From IMG/VR virus record IMGVR_UViG_3300036766_000031, positions 1-20,072 of that record: a stretch of DNA of 20,072 nt; one strand, 5' to 3'. The DNA is from a virus. Within the stretch, counting starts at the first letter, position 1. Every line of letters starts with the position of its first letter. Under the pieces are notes generated by a model. It worked only from the letters and a program-made list of their open reading frames with translations, made no database searches and was not told the origin of the DNA. Positions 1 through 6,821 of this stretch are shown in pieces. The position numbers and the translations under genes are program-made.

Positions 1-1431
1 CTGGGCCGCGCTCCTAGCGGGCAACATGGCCCTGTCTTTCATGTAGTCGGCAATCGCCAGCGTCCCAGCCCTTAGCGTAACAGCATCCATCTTTCCAGCA
101 TTAGACAAGTCAATGAAGTGTTGTAACATGGCAGGACTTCTGCCCCCGGCGGCCCCGAAGTGGGCCAGCATCACGGCGGTATCTGCCAGCATATTCTTAT
201 TGATGAGGGCGATGATGCGCGGGTCATCGTCCGGGCTGGCCCCCACTCCCCCAGTCACGAACTTGTTATACCGCGAAGCCAGTACGCCCAACTTGCCATC
301 CTTCTCCAGTGAATCCAGAAGCTGAATCACGCCTTGCGTCTCCGGCCTGCTGGGGTCGCCCCTCTTGGTCATCAGGGTGACGGCGTGGCGGGCATTCATC
401 ACATCGCGGACTTCCTGCGCGGGCATTTTGAGCGGGCTGGCACCCGGCGGGGCTTCTGTTGCTGCACCCGCCTCTTCTTTCCCGGTCGCCGGATTAGTCC
501 ACATCGCCCAGCTATCTACCGCAGCTTCTTGGGATGGCGGGCGAGAACCGGATGGTATCTGTTGTCCCGGCAGTATGCGTTGCAGGGAAGTTCCTCCCTT
601 GCCATCAGGCACGGCCATGAGTACGCCCTTTTCTCCGCCGCCACCGTTGTTGATAGTAATGGCTTGCCTGTTGGCCCTCAGCGTCTGCTCGTGTGCCTGG
701 AGCCATGCCTGGTCCTCCAGACTGACGGGCTGTTTCAGATTCATCTTGGCACGGATGCTGTCGGCACGAACTACCTGTTCCTCTGCCGTGGGTGCTTTTG
801 GCTGGGCGGGATATTCCGTCCCGGCTACTTTGGGAACAATCTTGGTGACAGACCTGCCATTGGCGTCCACGGTCTGTACTGCCACCACATCATCACCCTT
901 AATCTTGTTCTTTACCAACTCCTTCTGGTACTCCCCTATCATGGCTGGAGTCAGCCCCATACCCTCGGGGATGCCGGGGATGGCCTTGCGTATCGCCTGC
1001 ACGCGGGGGTCAGCATCGGGTAGGGCGGTATTCATCAAGGTCGTATTGGCGGCCTTCGTCTTCTCCCAGTTGGCCTTGTCCTGCTCCATGGCCATTTTCT
1101 GCATGACCATGCGTTGCTCGAAGTCGCGCTCCTCGTAGTCCGGGATGCGCGCTCCCAGGGCATTACCAAAGCCCCGCAAGAATGCTTCCAACATCAGCGA
1201 CAGATTAGACCGCTTGCGGGTCCCCCCAGGAGCAGCCGTGGCCGCGCTGGCAGCGGCCATTTGCGGGCTGTATGTGCTTTCCGGCTGTTGTTGAGTGGCC
1301 TGCGCGCCCATGGCCGGGGGGATGTTGGGAGGAGGCACGAAGTCCGGCATGCGTATCGGCGCTCCCACGGAAGATACGGGAGCGTTTACATCCGGGGGCA
1401 TGGGTTCGGGGGCGGGAGTGATGGCAGCCAT
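1..1431 (-). CDS. Large virion structural protein, probably internal or tail-associated (partial, C-terminus beyond the window)
   Basis: The minus frame stays open for 477 codons from ATG at 1431 to the window edge, so the C-terminus is missing. The ATG follows the TAA of the upstream gene directly and has GGTGG five bases before it. The first 70 residues are rich in Pro and Ala. Residues of about 95 to 135 are charged and probably helical (DYEERDFEQRMVMQKMAMEQ). A low-complexity NNGGGGEKG stretch lies near the middle. The last 150 visible residues look alpha-helical (for example LINKNMLADTAVMLAHFGAAG). There is no signal peptide or enzyme motif. Its place at the end of the structural genes, after a Gly/Ala-rich helical protein, fits internal (ejected) virion proteins of short-tailed phages. 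That role is inferred from position and composition, not from a recognised domain. Confidence 0.8.
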   Translation of the reverse strand, partial: MAAITPAPEPMPPDVNAPVSSVGAPIRMPDFVPPPNIPPAMGAQATQQQPESTYSPQMAAASAATAAPGGTRKRSNLSLMLEAFLRGFGNALGARIPDYEERDFEQRMVMQKMAMEQDKANWEKTKAANTTLMNTALPDADPRVQAIRKAIPGIPEGMGLTPAMIGEYQKELVKNKIKGDDVVAVQTVDANGRSVTKIVPKVAGTEYPAQPKAPTAEEQVVRADSIRAKMNLKQPVSLEDQAWLQAHEQTLRANRQAITINNGGGGEKGVLMAVPDGKGGTSLQRILPGQQIPSGSRPPSQEAAVDSWAMWTNPATGKEEAGAATEAPPGASPLKMPAQEVRDVMNARHAVTLMTKRGDPSRPETQGVIQLLDSLEKDGKLGVLASRYNKFVTGGVGASPDDDPRIIALINKNMLADTAVMLAHFGAAGGRSPAMLQHFIDLSNAGKMDAVTLRAGTLAIADYMKDRAMLPARSAAQ

Positions 1432-2346
1432 TTACGCCACCACCCGGCAATCACGCATGGCGCAAGCCAGCGCCACGTCGAATAAGGGACGAAGGGCAAC
1501 CACCAGCAACGGTTGTCGCGCCACCCAGCGCCCCACCTTGCCGTAAACCCACATGGTAGCTCGACCGATGATGCTGCGTTCCGCCCAGACATCATTCAGC
1601 CAGTGCCGCAGCAGGTGGGTCTGCCATGCGGTAGTGCCGTAGATGGATTCAGCTATCCAGCATTTAGCGAGTGCCACCGCCCCCATGTTGGCCCCGCCCG
1701 CGATAGCAGCATTCAACACGCCCCACAGCGGGGATGGCGAGTCTGCCGTCCTTGCCGCCTGTGCCCCCGTACCCAGATAGTTGGCCCCGATGTTCCCAAA
1801 CCCCGTAGCCGTCTGCGCCTGCGTACCCGCCAGCACACCATACAACGACCCGGCAAACTTCTTGCGGTCAGCATTCTGTTGCTCAGCATACAGCTTCAAT
1901 CCCAGTTGCCCGCTTGCCATGGTACGGGCCTGATTGGCCTCGAACCCGGCGATGCGCCCGACATCGGTACCGCCAAAGCCACCGGCCTGGTAGCCCCCAC
2001 GGGAGGCAATAGTCTGCTTTACTTGGGCCAATGCGGAACCATATTGCTGGGATACTGAGTTGCGGAAGTTAGACAACATCATGGCTTCCGTCTCCGTGCT
2101 GAATCCCTGCCCATTCAACCAGTCCTTGAATGCGGCCTCATCTTTGTTGACGAGGGCATTGGAGATTGCCAACTGGGACTTGGCGATTACCTGGGCATCC
2201 TTGGAGGCGGAAATAGCTTCCTTCGTCACCTTCTTGGAGTTTTCATTCTTGCACAATGCCCACGGGCCAGAGTACGGCTCGGCCACGAGCCGCAGCAGCC
2301 GTCCAGTCGCCATGTCATATTCGGCTAGGGTAATCGCAATCGCCAT
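1432..2346 (-). CDS. Gly/Ala-rich virion-associated protein with C-terminal CFI-box-like motif
   Basis: A 304-residue protein. Residues 35-115 are probably helical. Residues 115-225 are rich in Gly and Ala (GGYQAGGFGGTDVGRIAG; AAIAGGANMGAVALAK), as seen in small internal or membrane-active phage virion proteins. The C-terminus (about 229-292) has the pattern of the CFI-box: a Cys followed by WIAESIYG, then LLRHWLN, a GR pair, VYGKVGRWVA and LRPLFD. The start at 2346 is supported by GGTGGAG eight bases upstream and overlaps the previous gene by 22 bases. A later ATG at 2313 is possible. The stop abuts the ATG of the next gene. Position suggests an internal or tail-tip protein; the biochemical role is unknown. 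Confidence 0.8.
   Translation of the reverse strand: MAIAITLAEYDMATGRLLRLVAEPYSGPWALCKNENSKKVTKEAISASKDAQVIAKSQLAISNALVNKDEAAFKDWLNGQGFSTETEAMMLSNFRNSVSQQYGSALAQVKQTIASRGGYQAGGFGGTDVGRIAGFEANQARTMASGQLGLKLYAEQQNADRKKFAGSLYGVLAGTQAQTATGFGNIGANYLGTGAQAARTADSPSPLWGVLNAAIAGGANMGAVALAKCWIAESIYGTTAWQTHLLRHWLNDVWAERSIIGRATMWVYGKVGRWVARQPLLVVALRPLFDVALACAMRDCRVVA
1471..1662 (-). other. CFI-box-like C-terminal domain (within the Gly/Ala-rich protein)
   Basis: Residues 229-292 of the gene at 1432-2346. The order Cys-aromatic-Ile-Ala, small residue, aromatic-Gly, a Leu-Arg-hydrophobic segment, Gly-Arg, then Tyr-Gly and Val-Ala resembles the CFI-box motif found at C-termini of many bacterial and phage proteins, whose function is not established. 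Recognised by eye. Confidence 0.55.
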
Positions 2347-2720
2347 AATGGCATCTCCACCTTCTCGAACCCAACATACTGGGCGACCTTTGCGGTCGCC
2401 TCATCCGTACCCCAGAACACCAGTTCCCGCGCCCCATTCGCTGCCGCCAGCATGGCAGTCGCAGCTACCATGGCTTTCAGCGCGTGCGTCATCTCGAATG
2501 GCGTCGCGCCCGGCTTCAGGGCCAGCGCCCCCAGCATGATAACTGGAATCACCGGCATATAGCATATTGTATCATCCCTGCCACTTACCGCTTCCATCAC
2601 CGTGGCGGCGTTCCTGTCGTTGTCGTCGGCGTGGTTGCGCTCTTCGTTGGCCTCCAGCCACTCCAGGAACCGGGCATGGTCACGGCAGGGGATGGCAACA
2701 TACATGGTATGCAGGCTCAT
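2325..2720 (-). CDS. GNAT-like acetyltransferase family protein
   Basis: Read as 131 residues from ATG at 2720. This ATG overlaps the TGA of the upstream gene in an ATGA junction, which argues for this start over the 18-residue upstream extension, although no clear ribosome site is seen. The second half has the shape of a GNAT fold: a hydrophobic strand (PVIPVIMLGALALKP), a long helix (THALKAMVAATAMLAAANGA), a strand (ELVFWGTD), a helix (EATAKVAQYVGFEKV) and a final strand (PLWRLRL). The G-F-E-K-V piece before the last strand is typical of GNAT C-termini. A clear Q/R-x-x-G-x-A acetyl-CoA loop is not visible, so activity is uncertain. It sits between two virion genes, like other small GNAT-like genes in phage structural modules, and its substrate is unknown. 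Confidence 0.72.
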   Translation of the reverse strand: MSLHTMYVAIPCRDHARFLEWLEANEERNHADDNDRNAATVMEAVSGRDDTICYMPVIPVIMLGALALKPGATPFEMTHALKAMVAATAMLAAANGARELVFWGTDEATAKVAQYVGFEKVEMPLWRLRLP

Positions 2721-3712
2721 AGCAGATTCTTGAAGATGTTGTGAGCGGCAATCATGGGACTGTGCCTGCCACACCAGAAGCGATGCTCAGGCTCGCAGGA
2801 TATCACTACCCGCAGCCCGTCAGGCGCATCCACCCATTCCAGCCCCCCGACATACCCGCTACCGCCACCCGGCTGTCGCACCATTATGCGATTACTGAGT
2901 GTCAGCAATGATGCTGGCTCATCGGAGCCATCGAACAATGGTTGCGGTGTCTCCGGGCTAATCTCTATCTCATCCCCGGCATCCGTGCGTATCAGTACAA
3001 ATGTATCGCAAGGCGTCAACTTGATGCTCACTATCTCCGTCCAGCCATCGCCATCAGGTGAGGCGATGCGCTCTCCCGGTTCCAGCGAGGCGCATTTTAC
3101 AATGCCACGGGACAGTGACTCTACCACCATGTAATCGCGCGGGCAGCCTCCGGGGACGGTGCCGCCCACCACATCGCCACGAGAGCCGCCGCCAGTCACG
3201 GCAGTAGAGCCGGGAGTGGCGCGAGTGGTGAAGTATATGGCCCCAAATGACAGTGCCTCGCGGTCTTGTGTGGATTGCTGCGCCGCAGCAGCATCCGTGG
3301 GCGCGGTGTGAGCAAAGGACGGGCTACCAGTATTCCCAGCCACAAAGCCCACGCCACATCCCAGAGTAGCGAAGAATGGGTAAAAGTAGTAGATGGTAGA
3401 TGGTACAAGTCCATTCACGGTCATGGATGCGGCCACCACCGCCTGTTTGGTGCCATCTCCACGTTGTAGCAGCCCACTCCAGTTCAATGTGATGCTGATA
3501 TCCGTAACCGCCCCAGTAAAGCTGGGAAACGTAACTCCGGGAGGGCTGCCCTTGGCCACTATCTTCCGGCCATCCACCCGCCCCCCGGCGGTGAACCCGC
3601 CCATGTCTATAGGGCCAAATCTCATTCCCTCCGCCCTGGAGATACCGCTTTTCGCGTTGCGCTCCAGGCGGCGCAACCGCGTGACTATCTGGCCGATATC
3701 GAAGTCATCCAT
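2717..3712 (-). CDS. Virion-associated protein with C-terminal Hint (intein-like) domain
   Basis: A 331-residue protein starting one base after the stop of the beta-propeller gene. Residues 1-30 are charged and probably helical (IVTRLRRLERNAKSG), a possible trimer or anchor segment. Residues 60-165 are beta-rich, resembling a fibronectin-III-like module (DISITLNWSG, NGLVPSTIYYFYPFF). Then comes a Gly-rich linker (GGGSRGDVVGG). From Cys190 to Asn325 the sequence follows the Hint/intein layout: Cys190, LEPGERIASPDG, DEIEISPETPQPLFDG, a block-F-like SCEPEHRFWCG, and the closing MIAAHN. After HN comes Ile, not the Cys, Ser or Thr needed for splicing, so cleavage without splicing would be expected if the domain is active. 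The usual block-B His is replaced by Gln in TPQP. The Hint call is recognition by eye. Confidence 0.75.
   Translation of the reverse strand: MDDFDIGQIVTRLRRLERNAKSGISRAEGMRFGPIDMGGFTAGGRVDGRKIVAKGSPPGVTFPSFTGAVTDISITLNWSGLLQRGDGTKQAVVAASMTVNGLVPSTIYYFYPFFATLGCGVGFVAGNTGSPSFAHTAPTDAAAAQQSTQDREALSFGAIYFTTRATPGSTAVTGGGSRGDVVGGTVPGGCPRDYMVVESLSRGIVKCASLEPGERIASPDGDGWTEIVSIKLTPCDTFVLIRTDAGDEIEISPETPQPLFDGSDEPASLLTLSNRIMVRQPGGGSGYVGGLEWVDAPDGLRVVISCEPEHRFWCGRHSPMIAAHNIFKNLL
2738..3145 (-). other. Hint/intein-like domain (within the gene at 2717-3712)
   Basis: Residues 190-325 of the host protein, about 136 residues, the size of a mini-intein without an endonuclease. Candidate elements are the first nucleophile Cys190 (GGC-PRD), a G-E-R-I strand followed by SPDG, the S-PETPQPLFDG segment where block B would be, PEHRFWCG as block F, and the terminal AHN with His324 and Asn325. 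Only six residues (IFKNLL) follow it. Confidence 0.55.
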
Positions 3713-3713
3713 G

Positions 3714-5585
3714 TTACATCCCTACCGGGTGGAAGGCTATGTCAACCCCGTATACTTTGAAGTTGCTGTCTGCGGCATCCCAACTCAACTTGAAAGCAAC
3801 GCGCCGTGCCGCTGGTGTGTTGAACTTGTAATACTTCTCTGTCAGGTTGATTCCCTGTGTTCGCAGGTCGGAGGTTACACCCACAGCCGGTGACTGGAAT
3901 GTGGCCGTACTGGCATCATCGTCCGTGCATATCTGTACCGAGTCGGGCTGGGTAGCATCCCCCTCCACGGCGATGTAGTCGCATACTCCCCGCCGGTTGG
4001 GGTTGGTGTCGGGAGTCATGGCGAACAAATTGGTAGTCACAGATGCCGAATAGGGAATGCCATCGTCATTGTAGTTGCTGGGCGTCAGTTTCAACACCTT
4101 GCCGCTACTGTGCCCGATGGCCAAGTCCCATTGGCCCGCCGCCGTCTCCCCGCAGTGAATGGCGTGAGCAGTGATGATGCGGGGTGGCATCCACAGCTTG
4201 GTATCCAGGTCGAAGGTGTACAACTTACCGCCTGCTCCATCCGCCAGCAGCAGCCACTTCTTCTTGCCGTTGATGTGGAATGCCAGGGCTGACTTTGTGT
4301 GGTCTATCGAGGCAGTGTCGGGGCGAATGGGCAGGCCAATCTCGCCCAACCCCAGCATCCAGATGGTATTGGCCGAATCCAGCCATGCCGCCAGTACCGT
4401 TCCCGGTTCCAGGGATATGGTGGCGATGTTGGTAACGTTCTTTACGCCATTGCGTACCGACACGGTATAGCGCCGGAAGCTGTCCAATGAGTCACCATCT
4501 ATCCCGAACAGGGTGTCCGTAGTGGCAATCACTACCAGCGAGTCCAGCCCCGCCAGCCCGTTTATCTGGCTGGGATAGGGAAAGAAATTGCCGTCGCCGC
4601 CCGATGGCACACACTCCTCTTGCACTCCATTGATAATCTCCTCGAAGCCGGTGAAGTGTACCTTGTTGGCTGCCTTCATCCAGATGCGGCTGGCAAAGGC
4701 GGCAAAGCCATTGGCCGCTGGCGGCGGGTCATTGGCCAGCGCGGCCGGTGCGAAGCGCAGTCCCAGGGCAGCATCCAGCGTCTGGTCGGCGATAGTCTGC
4801 GTGGTATTAGTGAATGGCGACCCGGTTATCTGGGCGCAATCCTCGGGGGCTTGTGACCCGGCATCCGTGGTGCGGTAGACATATATCTGGTCTACTTGGG
4901 TATCCGGGGATACTGTCACCAGTAGATTTATCACGCCATTGGTGAACAGGCCGGAACAGGCGCTGATGGGGGATGGCGAGGATTCGTTGGAGTTGTTGCT
5001 GTTGCCGTATGTATAGAAGTAGTGATAACCCTCGAATGCGGTCAGGTTGCCGGAGCCGATGGATGAGATGGTCGGCGTTATCGTGGGCGAGTCAATACCC
5101 CACAGCCGGTCAGCGGTAGTTCCCGTCACGCCATCAAAGGCCCGCATCTGGGTGCGGGTAGTCCCGTTACCATAGAAGCAGGTATTGTTGCCCACGATGA
5201 AGTCGAAGGGGGCGCTGGAAGCCACATCCTGATGTATCTGTATGAAGTTGGCATCCACGCCCTGCTCCATCTTGTAGACTGTGGAAGTGTTGAGCGCGGT
5301 GTCCGTCTCGCACTTCATCCAGTAATAGCTGCCGGTAGTCCCAGCCACGTCCCATTTCTTCCATGCGAATAGACGGGATACGGTAGCGGTAGCTGCCGCT
5401 ACTTGTGGGTTGACCTCGACGCCCGCAGCAAATCCCGGATACCGTTCCAGGATATCCTGGATGGATGTCATCACGTTTTGCCCCGCAAAGTATTGCGGGC
5501 TGGCAGATACCGGGGAACTGAAAGTGACGTAGGGCAACACTGGACTTTTCAGTGTGCGGTGTGCGGTCTGGGATGCGACAGTCAT
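3714..5585 (-). CDS. Beta-propeller-like tail protein (nozzle/stabilisation protein-like)
   Basis: A 623-residue, beta-rich protein. Repeated short blade-like segments occur along it: SLVVIATTDTLFGIDGD, TIWMLGLGEIGLPIRP, KWLLLADGAGGKLYTFD, QWDLAIGHSSGKVLKL. This looks like the propeller-containing tail proteins of short-tailed phages (T7 gp12-type nozzle, P22 gp10-type stabilisation protein). The first 65 residues include YVTFSSPVSASPQYFAGQN and IQDILERYPGF, typical of proteins that report a ground for each propeller blade. A beta-sandwich-like stretch (about 190-270) includes YHYFYTYGNSN. The ATG follows the TAG of the tail-fibre gene with no gap and lacks a good ribosome site, suggesting translational coupling. 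In the virion it would form the distal tube below the connector. The fold is inferred from sequence pattern only. Confidence 0.75.
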   Translation of the reverse strand: MTVASQTAHRTLKSPVLPYVTFSSPVSASPQYFAGQNVMTSIQDILERYPGFAAGVEVNPQVAAATATVSRLFAWKKWDVAGTTGSYYWMKCETDTALNTSTVYKMEQGVDANFIQIHQDVASSAPFDFIVGNNTCFYGNGTTRTQMRAFDGVTGTTADRLWGIDSPTITPTISSIGSGNLTAFEGYHYFYTYGNSNNSNESSPSPISACSGLFTNGVINLLVTVSPDTQVDQIYVYRTTDAGSQAPEDCAQITGSPFTNTTQTIADQTLDAALGLRFAPAALANDPPPAANGFAAFASRIWMKAANKVHFTGFEEIINGVQEECVPSGGDGNFFPYPSQINGLAGLDSLVVIATTDTLFGIDGDSLDSFRRYTVSVRNGVKNVTNIATISLEPGTVLAAWLDSANTIWMLGLGEIGLPIRPDTASIDHTKSALAFHINGKKKWLLLADGAGGKLYTFDLDTKLWMPPRIITAHAIHCGETAAGQWDLAIGHSSGKVLKLTPSNYNDDGIPYSASVTTNLFAMTPDTNPNRRGVCDYIAVEGDATQPDSVQICTDDDASTATFQSPAVGVTSDLRTQGINLTEKYYKFNTPAARRVAFKLSWDAADSNFKVYGVDIAFHPVGM

Positions 5586-6821
5586 CTAAGTGATGAGTTC
5601 TACCAGCCAGCCCTGTGGGGTCACCTGGTCGGTATTGGCTACGTTGAAGGTAGCCTTGACTACAATTGGCGAGCCACTGTTGGTATTCTCCGCCGGAGCA
5701 CCAATGCGAGCATCCCCGGTGGCTCCAACCCCCACAACGGAGGTTGCCATCCATTGCGCCGTGGTCGAGGCAGTATTGTTGAATACCATGGAATGTATCT
5801 CCATGGAGTTGGTGTTAGCCGTTACCGCCGCAACGGTCACTGCGGTCGCGCCGAAAGATACCTTGTACGTGACCGAATTGGCCCCGGTACTGTGCCGTAG
5901 ATACATGGTTACGCGTATGCCCTTGCTGGCCGCCAATGTCCCCGACGGCATGGAGTAGGTGTACATCGTCTTGTCGGTAGAGTCCCCGGTCAGCGCCCCC
6001 AATACATCCTGCTTATCCAGTATCACCGCCGAGGTGGGGGCTGCCTGGGCTGCCCATGATGCTGCCGTGGCACTGGTAGCCGTCAGTACATCCAGGGCCG
6101 CCGGAACTCCCGTAACCGCCACGCCATTCAGCATAGCCACATTCAGGTTGGGAACAACCGTGGTAGAAGTGATAGAGAGTGGCGCAGTCCCAATAGCCAG
6201 CGTGGAGGTAATCACTCCACTGGCGGAGATGGATGTCACCCCAGACAGCGCCCCGGCGATAGCCAGCGCCCCCGACATGGAGCAACCGGCAGCCCCGCCC
6301 AGCGCCAAGATGTTCCCACTCATGGATGCCAGATTCAGGTCTGTGGTGTTGCCGCTATTTCGTATCTTGATAGCATCCACATTCGCCAGCCGCACCTGTC
6401 CGGTGGTAGCTATGCCAGCAGTCAATGAGCCGAGCGCCTGCCCCAATATCTCGTCACCCACCAATTGCAACACTGTCCCGGTGAAGTTGCGTATTGCCAG
6501 CGCCCCCGGAGTCCTCAAATCCAGCACGGCGCTGTTGGCGGGGATGGATGACTCATTTCCTGCGCCCATCGAGGTCGGCACCACCACCAGACATGCGGCC
6601 ACATCTGCCAGGGCCGCGTCAATCTTGTTGGTCACGGTAAGCCCGGGGAACTGGTCGGCAAACCGTACGTCTTCCAGCTTCACGATGGACAATGTGCCGG
6701 TGAATGATCCCGTGCCGCTGCAAATGATGTTCTGGGAATATACATCCCACTGCTGGGACGCGCTGCCCAAGTCATATCCGGTAGCAGAGGGCAACAGATT
6801 GTCGGCGTATACCAGACTCAT
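5586..6821 (-). CDS. Tail fibre protein with shared N-terminal anchor module (third paralogue)
   Basis: A 411-residue protein starting at ATG 6821 with GTGGAG eight bases upstream, in an ATGA overlap with the beta-helix spike gene. Residues 1-37 (MSLVYADNLLPSATGYDLGS, then SQQWDVYSQN) match the N-termini of the two preceding genes and probably attach the fibre to the tail. A segment near residue 190 (SGVITSTLAIGTAPLSI... followed by LNVAMLNG) is a diverged copy of the LNADLLDG repeat seen in the 8875-9558 protein. The C-terminal 150 residues are beta-rich (TMYTYSMPSGTLAASKGIRV; YKVSFGATAVTVAAV; GWLVELIT), resembling receptor-binding or shaft domains of phage fibres. No enzyme motif is seen. 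Confidence 0.82.
   Translation of the reverse strand: MSLVYADNLLPSATGYDLGSASQQWDVYSQNIICSGTGSFTGTLSIVKLEDVRFADQFPGLTVTNKIDAALADVAACLVVVPTSMGAGNESSIPANSAVLDLRTPGALAIRNFTGTVLQLVGDEILGQALGSLTAGIATTGQVRLANVDAIKIRNSGNTTDLNLASMSGNILALGGAAGCSMSGALAIAGALSGVTSISASGVITSTLAIGTAPLSITSTTVVPNLNVAMLNGVAVTGVPAALDVLTATSATAASWAAQAAPTSAVILDKQDVLGALTGDSTDKTMYTYSMPSGTLAASKGIRVTMYLRHSTGANSVTYKVSFGATAVTVAAVTANTNSMEIHSMVFNNTASTTAQWMATSVVGVGATGDARIGAPAENTNSGSPIVVKATFNVANTDQVTPQGWLVELIT

Noticed and set aside
365-1138. Long open frame on the plus strand opposite the partial structural gene
   Set aside because: Opposite the 477-codon minus frame, no convincing ribosome site, and a Ser/Cys/Ala-biased composition typical of an antisense shadow in GC-rich DNA.
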